Positions 7,588-18,800 of a stretch of 50,873 bases of DNA are shown piece by piece. Under the pieces are notes generated by a model. The model worked only from the letters and a program-made list of their open reading frames with translations. It was not told where the DNA came from and searched no databases. The first letter of the stretch is position 1; the number at the start of each line of letters is the position of its first letter. Source of the DNA: Stieleria sedimenti (lineage in GTDB: Bacteria > Planctomycetota > Planctomycetia > Pirellulales > Pirellulaceae); the NCBI RefSeq assembly GCF_025060895.1, contig NZ_JANZKV010000304.1, forward strand, positions 8,354 through 59,226. Direction: 5' to 3'. The translations under genes and the position numbers were made by a program.

Positions 7588-9801
7588 ATGGACGATCGCC
7601 GGCGCACCCATTACACCACCGCTCCGCAGGCCTACGACACGCATCCGCTCGGCATGCCCCCCGACGTGATGCATGACGCGGCACGGCTTGGTCTGCCCAG
7701 TTGGCCGGCAGCGGATTTCCGTTTGTATCATGCCGAGATCGCGCGTCTGCGTCAGCTGCTCGCGTCCACTCATGCTGCCAACAACCGGCAAGCCGCCGAG
7801 ATCCGCCGACGGGCCGAGCAAGCGTTCGCGCAACAAAAACAGTTCTTGGTGGGGAAAATCGAAACGCTGCAACAACAGCTCGCAGTGTTGCAACATGAAA
7901 CGCGGAGCGAGCAGGACAACCATGAACAAGAAATCGCAGCGATCAAGAACCAACTTGCCGAAGCTCGCAGCGCCGCCCAAGCCCTCAACCGGCACGTCGC
8001 GACGTTGAAGCATGAATTGAAGCACGTGGCGCTGGCCGCGTCGGCCGAACAACAATCGCTCAAACGCGGCCACGACTCCATCGTCAATCGGCACAACGCT
8101 GCGATCGCGGACAAGCTGGCGACGATCAAAGCCTTGCAACAGCAGATGGATGACCAGGACGAGATCCTGGAACATTGGAAAACCGCTCAAGAACAAGCTG
8201 TCCAGCTGAGCGAATGGTATGAAAGCGAGCACGAACGAGAACGTCTCCGGTACACGCAACTGGTCGACGAATTCGGCCGATTTCGATCCAAAACTTCTGA
8301 AGCGTTCGCGGTCTGCGACGAGGAAATCGAAACACTGGAAGCGACCGTCGGGATCTTGCAAACCGACCACGAAATGGTGGAGCTGATCAACGCCGACCTG
8401 GATCATCTGGCGGACCAGCGGGAATCGGAAATCCGGCAATTGCAGACCGAGCTCGAGGCGGTGCTTGTCGAATCTTCCTGTGATCGGCAAGAATCCCAGC
8501 GCGCCATCGAGATGCTCCACAGACAACTTCAGGACACCACCGCGCGATTGACGACGGTCTCGGAAGAAAAAACGTCGCTGATCGAGACCGTCGCGAGTTT
8601 GAAGGCCAAGTCGGATGACTTCGACGCCTCATTGTTTGCCAAGGATCAAGAGATCGATGCGACCGAGCGGCTCGCCACCGACACGCAGCGGCAGTTGGAA
8701 CAAACGCGGCGAGAAAACAACGGACTGGTCAGCCAGAATGACCAGCTGAGGCAACGCGTCGCCGATCTGACGAAAGAGATCACGAACGCCCAGAGCGAAC
8801 TCGCCGACGCCAATCACCGCGCCGACCAGGCAGAGTCGACGCTGTTGGAGCGGGATCACCAGCTTCGCGAGATCCAATCCGCCGCCCGAGCAGCCGACGC
8901 CAACGCGCTGTTGCGGGCCAACGAAGCCGAACAACACTATGCCGTGGAACTGCAGCGACTGGAGGCGGAACTGGAGCGGCAAAAACAAGCTCAACACAGC
9001 AATTCACAGCTCAGCGACCACGACCGCGCAAAAGTCGCCGAACTTGAGCATGCCCTCGCGGCCAGTCAACGAGCGGTGGTCCTCTCGTCGACGGAAAACG
9101 ATCGTCTGCAGCAAACCATCGATCAGCTTCACACCCGGCTGGCCGATGTCGAACGCGCAACCGCGACGAAGGCCGATCGGATCGAACTGCTCGAAGCCAC
9201 GCTGAGCGAATTGCGTCAGGACGCATCGAATCAGCAACAAGAAAACGTGCAACTGCGCGCGGATCTGGCCGAGCGGCGGTCACAGCTGGCGGAGTCTGCT
9301 GACCGAATCGCCACCGCACAACACACGATCTCGCAACTGACCGAGGAGCTGGACCAACAATCGCAACAATTGAAACAGCTCGAACAAACACGACAGGAAC
9401 CTGATTTCGAGGCCGTCCAGTCAGACCTCGAAGCCGAGTTGTCCGCCAAGTGGCGGGCTCAAGTGACCGAGTTGGAGCACAACCAAGTGACACTCCGCGA
9501 GCGTCATCATCAAACCCAACTCGCCCAACAGCAAACGATCGAGAGTCTGCAGCAGCAGCTTCTGGAACGAACCGCTCAATGCGAGTTGCTGGAACAACGA
9601 ATCGCTGCATTGAGTGAGGAGATCCGCACGTTGAAGTCGCAGTCGGAACAGTGGTCGATGCAGGAAAGCCCGATCGCTGAGGTGAAACGCCTGAGCAACG
9701 AATTGTCCCGCTGCATCAGCCAGCACGCACGTGAACGGGAAGCATTGCTGTGGCGGATCGAGCAACTGCAGACCGTTCGGGCGCTGAGCCGCGCCGCCTA
9801 A
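7588..9801 (+). CDS. Long coiled-coil protein of unknown function
   Basis: The protein is 737 residues. After about 45 mostly uncharged residues it becomes almost continuous coiled coil (about 60-730). The composition is dominated by Gln, Glu, Ala, Leu and Arg in heptads, for example repeats such as L-x-x-Q-L-x-x-L-E. No signal peptide, membrane helix or enzyme motif is visible, so it is probably cytoplasmic and filamentous or tethering, in the general style of SMC/myosin-like sequences, but without an ATPase head. A GTG at 7522 is also in frame. I prefer the ATG at 7588 because AGGGATGGGATC lies just before it. The gene converges with the giant gene that follows, with 45 bases between the two stops. 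It may relate to the coiled-coil gene at the left edge, but I cannot show homology. Confidence 0.8.
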   Translation: MDDRRRTHYTTAPQAYDTHPLGMPPDVMHDAARLGLPSWPAADFRLYHAEIARLRQLLASTHAANNRQAAEIRRRAEQAFAQQKQFLVGKIETLQQQLAVLQHETRSEQDNHEQEIAAIKNQLAEARSAAQALNRHVATLKHELKHVALAASAEQQSLKRGHDSIVNRHNAAIADKLATIKALQQQMDDQDEILEHWKTAQEQAVQLSEWYESEHERERLRYTQLVDEFGRFRSKTSEAFAVCDEEIETLEATVGILQTDHEMVELINADLDHLADQRESEIRQLQTELEAVLVESSCDRQESQRAIEMLHRQLQDTTARLTTVSEEKTSLIETVASLKAKSDDFDASLFAKDQEIDATERLATDTQRQLEQTRRENNGLVSQNDQLRQRVADLTKEITNAQSELADANHRADQAESTLLERDHQLREIQSAARAADANALLRANEAEQHYAVELQRLEAELERQKQAQHSNSQLSDHDRAKVAELEHALAASQRAVVLSSTENDRLQQTIDQLHTRLADVERATATKADRIELLEATLSELRQDASNQQQENVQLRADLAERRSQLAESADRIATAQHTISQLTEELDQQSQQLKQLEQTRQEPDFEAVQSDLEAELSAKWRAQVTELEHNQVTLRERHHQTQLAQQQTIESLQQQLLERTAQCELLEQRIAALSEEIRTLKSQSEQWSMQESPIAEVKRLSNELSRCISQHAREREALLWRIEQLQTVRALSRAA

Positions 9802-9809
9802 GCGGCGGC
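9793..9809. terminator. GC-rich hairpin over the stop codon of the coiled-coil gene
   Basis: GCCGCC (9793-9798) and GGCGGC (9804-9809) can pair across the TAA stop. A second small stem, AGGCT/AGCCT, lies at 9826-9838. Neither has a T run, so intrinsic termination is possible but not shown. The 45-bp gap between the two convergent stops contains nothing else. Confidence 0.3.
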
Positions 9810-9846
9810 ACGGTTTCGCCATGACAGGCTGGAAGCCTATCCCACT

Positions 9847-12800
9847 TTAGATCAGATCACCGAAGGCGGCATCGAGGGCATCGATCCGGTCGTCCTCGTC
9901 GTCGTCGTCGTCGAATGCGATCAAGTCGATCACGTCACTGACGAGCGCGGCGGGCGCGTCCTGCCCCGTGTTGTCGATGAATCCGACTTGCTCGCCTTCG
10001 AATCCTTCCCCTTGACCGCTAACGGCTTGGCGGAGTGCCAGTTCGTTGATCACCGCCAGGGCATCCAGCGGCGTGATCAATTTGTCACCATTGACGTCAA
10101 AGTACGGAGGTCCGAAATCGCTGTCCTCGACCGGGATTTCTGACGCGGTGGATCGAGCCAGTCGGTTGATCACCAACAGGGCGTCGATCGGTGAAACATC
10201 ACCATCGTCGTTCACGTCGGGGTTGAGGTTGGGGTTCTGCAATCGGCTTCCGACCACTTGCACCCGCACCGTTCCGGGGCTACTGACACGCCCAGAGGTA
10301 TCGGCGATCGTGTAGGTAAAGCGATCGATCCCGAGGAATCCTTCGGCGGGGATGTAGCGAATGGTCCCGTCGCCGAGCGGCACGACGTCGCCGCTAAACG
10401 GACTGTCAACGATTTGAATCGATGTCAGATCGAGTCCGCGGTTGGGCGCCCCGGCTGCAGCATCGGGATCCTGGTCATTGGCAGACACGTTGATCACGAT
10501 CGTTTCATTGAGGAACGTTGCCACCTGGTCGGTGCGAGCGATCGGTGCCGCATTGGCCGAGATGGTCACCAACGTTTCGGCACTGAACTGGCCGTCATTG
10601 TCGGCCACGCGATAGCGGAACACGTCCTCCAGAGCGAAGCTTGGCGACGCGATGAAGGTGATGACACCCTGGTCGCTAATCGACAACGAACCGAATGCCG
10701 GTTGCAGGGTAATTTCGATCGAGGCGGGATTCAGGGTGCCGTCCACATCCGAGTCGTTGGCCAGCACCTCAATGACCGTCGGCCCGGTCGGATTGAGCGT
10801 CGGATTATCCGGACGAGCGATCGGCGCGTCATTGACGCCGTTGACCGTCACCGCCACGGAGACGATGTTGCTCAACGCACCCTGGGAATCGACCACGCGG
10901 TAGTTAAAGGCGTCCACGCCGGTGCTGCCCTGCGTCAAGGCTTGCAAGGCAATCGAGGTGGACGGATCGTAGGTAATGACCCCGGTCGCCTGATTGTATT
11001 GGACCCGAGCTCCGCTCAGTGAGAAGCTGTCGGCGGGCATGACGATCGTCAGCGTATCACTGGGATTACCGATATCGGGATCGATGTCATTGCTCACCAA
11101 TTGACTCGCCGTCAGCGTCAGCACGGCGTCTTCGCTGGTCGTCACGCTGTCGGTTACCGCAACGGGTCGATCATTGACCGCCGTGATCACCAACCGCAGC
11201 AACTCTGGAGCGCTCGATCCACCCAGGGAATCGATCGCCCTGACCGTCAAGTCGACCGAGCCATTGGCGTTCGCCGCCGGAATGAATCGCAGGGTGCCGT
11301 CGTCGCTGATGGCCGGCAATTGTTGGAACAAGCCTTGCGCGCCGACTGGCGTTGTAACTTCAAAGCGAACCGTTTGCGACACTTCGTCGGCCGGGCCCGG
11401 GCTGATGTTGGAAGCCCACGGTTGGGAGTACGGGCCGCTGTCCTCGTCGACGGTGATCGGGTTGGCGACGCGATCGAATGTCGGCGGATCGTTCAGCGGA
11501 TTGACCCTCAGTGTGAAGGTCCGCGGTGCAGTCGACGCCGCCGGGGTTCCATCGGTCGGCACGTCGGTCAAGACGACCTCGAAACTGGCGATGCCGTTGG
11601 CGTCACCGGCGGGCTCGAACAGCAGCTTGGCGGTGTCCGCGTCGCCATCGACGACCGCGACCGGTGCCGAAGCAAACAGGTTGGGATCGCCGGCGATCTG
11701 GGTGACGGTGAAGAACACGTCTTGGCTGTTGAGTTCATCGAGCGCCGTTCGCGGACCGGGTAGGACATTGACGGCCCAGTCTTCGATCGTCACGGGACCG
11801 GCATCCTCGTCGACGATCACGTTGACCGGACCGCTGTATTGCGGCGTATTGTTAACCGGCATCACGTGGATTGATACCGAATTGGCAGCAATCTGGGGAT
11901 CAAACCGTTCGACGCCCCCGGTCCCGAAGTCCACCGTCGTCCCATCATCGGTCACGGTATAGATAAAGGAGTCGGTTCCGACGAAGTTCGGACGGGGCGT
12001 GTAACGCAGGCCGATCAGGGCGCCACCACCGTCACGAATTTGAGTGATCGATCCGCCACTGGCGGTTTGAAGCGGCGTCGGCTCCTTTAATGCCAGCGTT
12101 TGATTGCCGCCGGGCGTCAAGTTCTGCCCCTCGTTGGCCGGCCCCACGGCAAACACATCCAACAGACCTCGATCATTGCCGCCGCCCACGCTGAAGATGT
12201 CCAGCGTTCCGTCTTCATTGATTGAGAATTCTAGCGGGTCGACATCGGTGCGGACCACCGGAGGATCATTCTGCGGCAGGACGTCGATCGTGATCGTGAC
12301 CGGATTCGACTTATTCAAATCGCCTCGTGCCAGATCGTCGGCTCCGTTGTCGACCAACACGATCTCAAAATCAAAGCTTCCGAACACGTTCGGTGCCGGC
12401 TGGAACGTCATCACGCCGGTCGGCGTGATTTGTGGCGGGGTCGAGAAATAGTCGCCCGCTACGCTTGCGTCGAAGGACAGCGGCGAGACGGTGAACTGAA
12501 CGGTTTGGCCGTTGATCACATCGACTTCGTCAAACGCGGTCGACGGCGGAGCCGATTCGATGTCGAAGGCGAAGTTGTCAAAAGTGATCGGGGCACTATC
12601 TTCAATGACTTCGATGCTACGCAGCGGGCTGTTGGGGTCACCGAGGGTGACGGGCAACAGGTTGACCTCAAACTGAGGCCGGTCATTGACCGGATTGAGG
12701 ACGAACTGGACAAAATTGGCGGCCGTTCGCGGACTGGGGCTGAAGCCTCCACCCTGGTACGTCGTTCCGTCATCGATCACCGTGTAGGAGAACGAGTCGA

Positions 12801-15800
12801 CCGGACCGATGTTGGCGTTGTAATTGACCGGTGGGTCGTAGAACACACCGGGATTGCCGAACGAATCGACGCCGAGGGTCAACGTTCCGCCCAGATCGGT
12901 GCGCGTCGGAATCTGGTCGAGCGACAGGGTTTGGTTGCCGCCCTCGATGTTCGGGTCGGCTTCATTGTCGGGTCCGACGACAAAGACGTCCAGCAAGCCG
13001 ACGCGGTTGTAGCCGCTGGCGCCCGGATCACGGCGAAGCGGAATGAAGAACGGCGTGTCGACGTCACCGCCTGCCTGCGTGTTGTCCTCCTTCAACGTGT
13101 ACGTGATCGTCCCGTCGATGATCTGATTGGTGTTCGGATCAATCACCTCGGCGACCGTGTACTGGTCATCGGCGCCGTTGGCATCGGACGTGCCGGTGAC
13201 GTCCGGATTGAACTGCGGCGGGTCGTTGACCGGGCGAACGTTGACGGTCACGGTCACGTCGGTCGATTTCGGATCCGTCGGGTGGTCGTCGGTGAAGGTG
13301 AAGACATAAATCACTTCGCCGACCAGATTCGCGTTCGGGAACACCGTCAATCCACCGCTGGCGGTGACGATCGGCAGATCAGCCATCACGCCGCGTGGAT
13401 CGGTCACCTGGATACCGGTCATTCGATCGACCGTCGGACGTCCCTGGTCTTGCAACTCGTCTTCGGCGGTCTGCGGGCCGGGCAGCACCGTGGTGAATAC
13501 GTTGTTGATCGTCGCCTCGGCCGGAGTCGGATCTTCCGGCACATCGACCGAATCGACATGCTCGATGAACGGGAAATCGTTCGCCGGCTCGACCGTGATC
13601 GTGACCGTCGCTTCCTGGATGCTCGTCTGCTCCGGCAAACCGAGCACGGTCTGGGAGATCGGCAACGTCGTTCGGCCGTCGTCGGCGATGCCGTAGGTGA
13701 ACTGATCAGACGGCTGGAACGGCTGCAGTCGGTTGTAGTCGTCTGCCGGCTGGTACGTCCCGTCGGCGAAGGCTCCGTTGACGAAGTTCAACGTCAACAG
13801 CCCGCCTTCGGGGGTCGCCAGCGTTTCGGTTCCGGTGAAGCCGCTGGCGACTGTCACGTTTCCGGCCGGTGTGGTGAACGACACGATCCGAAGCGATTGC
13901 TCGCTCTCGTCGTACGGTGTTCCCAAATTCACATCGAAATCGCCCGGAACGTCGGGCAATTCCGTCACGACGATCGAAGTCGTTCCGCTCAGCGTGACCG
14001 TCGGCCCCGCAGCGGCACCCGTCATCCCGGCGTTGACCAGCAGGGTCGCGAGACGGGTGGCCAGATCATCGGCAAGCTCTGACACCGAGTAGGTCAACAA
14101 CACATCCGTTCCGATCGAGGCGGTCGCTGACGTGCTCAGCTCGACCACCGTCGGTTGACCGGTTGCGTCGGTGATGACCAGCGTTTGCCCGTCGACCAAT
14201 GCACTCCCGTCGATCAGCGTGATCGAATCCACGGTGGTGGTGATCGGCGAATCGGTAATCGGGCTGACGCCGCCTAGCAAGTCGGCCGCGGAGAACGTCA
14301 GCAGGTTCGGCCCAGCCGGTTCGACCGCTTCGGTCATACCGAGTGCACGATCGTAGGCGACCGGAGCATCATTGACCGGCTCGATAAAGATCGTGCTGGT
14401 GATCGTGGCCGTTCTCGGGACCACGTTGCGGGTGCCGTCGAGTTCCTCGTCGACGCCCCTATCCTGAACTTCATAGGTGAATTCGACCTGACCGTAGATG
14501 TCATCGGCCGGTGTGAACAGGACATCGCCCGTGTTGGGGTCGACCTCCACGGTGCCGAATCGCGGGTCCATCGAAGCCGAAATGATTTCCAGTGCCCCGT
14601 CGTTGCCGTTGACGCCGAGGACTTCATCGGCCGCGACGAAGGGATCAAGAGGATCGGTCGTCACCGCCGGGCCGGCAACATCATTGCCCAGCAGGAAGGC
14701 GGCGGGAATGATCAACTGGGTGTCTTCGGTCGGGACGGGGACCTCCAGACTCTGGTCCAGATAGAAGTTGCGGTAGGCATCGTTGGCAGGCGAGACCAAC
14801 TCGGGCGACAACACCGGATCGCTGTTTCGCGGTGCGACCAGAATATTCGCATCGGCATCATCGGTCAGCGGTGTCCCGGCGACGGGATTGCCGTTTAAGA
14901 GCGACCGACCATCATCTTGGATGGTGAACGAGAACGTGTCCAAGATGCGGGGGTCGGCAACATCCCGCAGGTTGTCGCTGTTGAAGTAGTCAGCACCTTG
15001 ATAGTAGATCTTGGTGATGAAGGTCCGCTCGAAGGTGGTCGGATCGGCGGGATCCGCCGGTTCGGTCGCGAAATCGGCCCAGATCGTTCCGAACTGCGGC
15101 GTGGTTCCGATGGCGGACTGATTGTTCGCGTCGATCGTGACACCGCCGACGGTGATCGAGATCACCCGTAGCGAGTCGATTTGATTGGATTCGTCCCATG
15201 GAGAGCTGGGGATCATGATGTCGTCATCGGCGATCGCACCGACCAGCAATTCCGAGGCGAGGAATTCCTGAGGCTGATCGGCGGGCGACTGACCGGGCTG
15301 GAACTCCAGCGCCACCAAGTTCGCATCGACGGCCAGCGGGGCGTCGTTGATCGGGGCGACGTCGATGTTGACGGTGGCGAACACCGCATTGGCGTCGGCT
15401 TCGGGGCCGTCGTTGCGTTGTTTGCTGATCCGATAGCGGAACGAATCGGGTCCGTGATAATCGGAATTGGGCGTGTAAGTGAACAGCCCCAATGCTGCGT
15501 CATCGAGACGGACTTCGCCCCACGTCGTTAAGTAGGTGTCTGTCGTGCCTGCTTTCAGCGGCTCGTCGATGACGACCAGGCTGTTGACGAACTCGTCAGC
15601 CGGCAGACTGTCATTGGCCATCAACGACGCCTGGCTGCCGGAGGTTCCGTCGACGACCAGAACGTCGTCTTCGTCGACGGTGTAACCATCATGGTCGGGC
15701 AACGGTTCGGCGATATCGACGATGTTGACCTGGTAATCCTCGACTTCGCCGCCGATCGCCAATCCGAACGGGTCAAAGCTGCCGGCTGTGGAAATCCGGA

Positions 15801-18800
15801 CTCGGGCGTAGGTCAGGCCCGTAGTGGCGGTGGCCGGCGTGAAGACGCGGACCAGGTTGACGCCATCGACGACGTCCAATCCGGAGATCAGTTTTTCGCC
15901 CTGGTCCAAGAAGTCGCCGTCGATGTTCAGGTCGACCCAGATGTCCAGTTTACCGCTGCCGGTCACGGTGATCGGCAGCACGGCGCCGGCGCGATCGTTG
16001 CGATCCAGGAACGCGATCACGTCGGCCGAATTGGACGTCGGAGAAACGGTGCCGTCGGCCAGAATCAGCCCGGCGGTCGTCGTCATCCCTTGGAACGATC
16101 CGACGGCCAGACCATCGTCGTCGCCACCGGTTCCGGTGAAGTCGTCGCCGACGGCGCCGACCGACGGGTTGCCATCGTCGTCGCCGTCGATCACGACGCC
16201 GAGAATCGGCGTGCCGCTTTCGGCGATGACGTGCCGTGGCCCGTCACTGGCCAGCAACGTGCGATAGGTGTCCGGGGCATCACCGAAATCGATTTCCACG
16301 TCGGGAATGATGACCGTGAATCGGGTGTTACCGGTGCGTTGGTTCGATCGCAGCAGGTTGCCCGCGCGGTCGGCGATCAACGAGTTGTCCAAGTTGATGA
16401 TGTACACGCTGGACGGTTCCCAGAGCGTCGACAGCGGTGTCAGACGCAGGATGCCACTGAGTTCGTTGTAGCCGACGACGTAGTCGACGCCCTGGACCAA
16501 CGGGATCCCATTCTGGGTGATCTCAATCGCCCGGTCCGAGATCGCATCGTCGTTGGGATCATCGACGGTCAAGCCGTCCACCCCGGTGCCTTCGAACGGC
16601 GAGTTCGGATCGCGGCCGTCACCCAGGAAGATCGTAAAGTTTTCCAGCAGCGGATCGGTCACCCACATCACGGTGTTACTCGGATCGCGATCGTTGCCTT
16701 CGGAATCATTGTCGACCGGGTTCAAGATCACCGCGTACGGTGCATCGACATCGGTGTCCTCCAACGCTCCACGATCACCCAATGCCGACGCGTTCGGGTC
16801 GACGCGGAGTTGACCGAACGCATCACGCAGCGGTGCGTTGATCGGAGACGCCGGGATGCCGAGTTCCGTTTTGAAGGTCAGATAGTTTTGGCGATCTTGT
16901 TCGGTGTTCTGCGAACTGTCGACCGCTGCCGATGAACTGTCCAGGTAGTAATTGCCGTTTGCGGCATCCACGAACAGCGGTGCGGCGACCGGCGCGGTCA
17001 GCGCGCCGCTGCCGGTGTTGCCGTTGTTGGTATTGTTCTGGAAGAAGTTCGAACGGATAACCGTTCCCGTTCCGCCGTCGGTGATTCCTCGATTGAAATC
17101 CGTGATCAGGTTGTTCATCAACGTGGGGCTGGCCAAGCCAACAATTTCGATCCCGGTGCCCGATCGCCCGCCGCCGACCAGCGTGTTGTTGATCAGCCGA
17201 CCGAAGGGAACCGGACGCTGCGGGACCGCGGTGGTCTCACCGGCGAAACGGATTCCGGATGAACCGGAGATCACGTTGTTTTGAATCACGACGCCGGGCA
17301 CCAATCGCTGAGCATTCAACTGTGGGAAGTTGATCGTCGATCCCGGATGCGGAACGCTGGCGCCGGCTTCGGTCGTTCCCGGCTCGACGTTGATGCCAAG
17401 AATGGACGAATTGCTGATGAAATTCGAATCGAGAATCAGGTTGCCCTGAGCACGCTCGCGGTTGCGATCGGCCAGCAGTCCCGTGCCGCCCTGCAGCAGT
17501 TGGACATTGTCGATGAAAGCACGGTTGTCGCCCTGCGCCGGCGCGGTGTCGGTGAAGTCGTACACCCACGTGAAGGTCGGATTGCCAGAACCGAACGTGA
17601 ATTCGGCCGTGACGTAGCCGGTCACACCGGAGGCCAGCGTCGGATCGAGAATCGGTTCTTCGCCCGAGTCATTGACCAATCGCTGCGGAACGCCATCGAT
17701 CAAGAATCGCAACCCGTGCGTCTCAAGCGCCGAATTGACGTCGTAGGAGAAACGAATGACACCGGCGGTGTCGGAAAACGATCCCAATTCGGCTCGCGTG
17801 ACCTCGAAGATCGAGACACGATTGGTTCCGACCGGACCGGATTGCAGACTATTGGTGCCGGTGCTCGGATTCACGTTGGTGACCGACCATGGCTCGATTT
17901 CCGAAGCGGTGAATCCGCCCAGCACCGTCGTGTCTTGGGGTAACAAGCTGGGGACAAACGTGGCCGGTTCAAAGGTGAGCAGAGCCGTCTCGCTTGCTTC
18001 GTCCACGTGCCGGTCATTGGTGTCAAAGATCGCACCGACGACCGGGCCGACCGGGGTCAGCACCACGTGTTCGTCCGTCCGGCGAATCTCCAATTGATAC
18101 GGCCCGTTGACGATATCGGGGAACTGTTCCGGATCGCGATCGCGGGTCCGGCTGGTGCCGGCGTACAGATTCGTCAGCCCCGTGTCGCCGTTGGTGCCGG
18201 TGACCATTTCACCGCGTTCGGCGTAGCCGATGATGAAGTCGTCGACGAAGAACCCTTGATGCTGGTTGTCGAGCGATCGAATCGACCGCGCGTTGTTCGT
18301 CGTGCTGACGTATTCGCCGAACGGAGCGACATCGGTCGCGGCTGCGGGGTTGTACTCATTATCGATGCGGCCGAGCGTGGAATCGTTGACTGAACCGGCC
18401 GAGCTGAAGTCGAGCCGCAGTTTCAATCCGGAAAGACCGGCGTATTGGGACAAATCCACGCGGGCTTGTCGCCACTGGCCGGTGTTGTCAAACAACTCCT
18501 GAACGATCTGCTGGCTTTGTTGCCGCGGCGTCGCGCTATTGAGCCCGGCGTCGGACAGGTGCGACAGGAATCCGGGCAGTTCAGCGGTTCCGCCGAAATC
18601 GGTCGGATCGGGATCACTGAGTTGCGAGTTGTTCGATGCCACCAGATCCCAGGTCGCACCGCCGTCGGCCGAGATGAAGACGCGGGCACTGTCGCGGAAC
18701 GGATCGTCGTCATCGGAATCGATGTCGGAACCGTCGTGACCCTCGGTTTCCAAGAAGTAGCTGAAGTACAACGTCGGGCGATCAGCCGGAACCGACCCGT

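Noticed and set aside
7246-8526. 426-codon minus-strand open frame over the coiled-coil gene
   Set aside because: It runs through the intergenic repeat copy B and opposes a clear heptad coding frame.
10040-10225. Dockerin as evidence for a cellulosome
   Set aside because: No cohesin domain was recognised in the window, and dockerin-like modules in planctomycete giants occur without cellulosomes.
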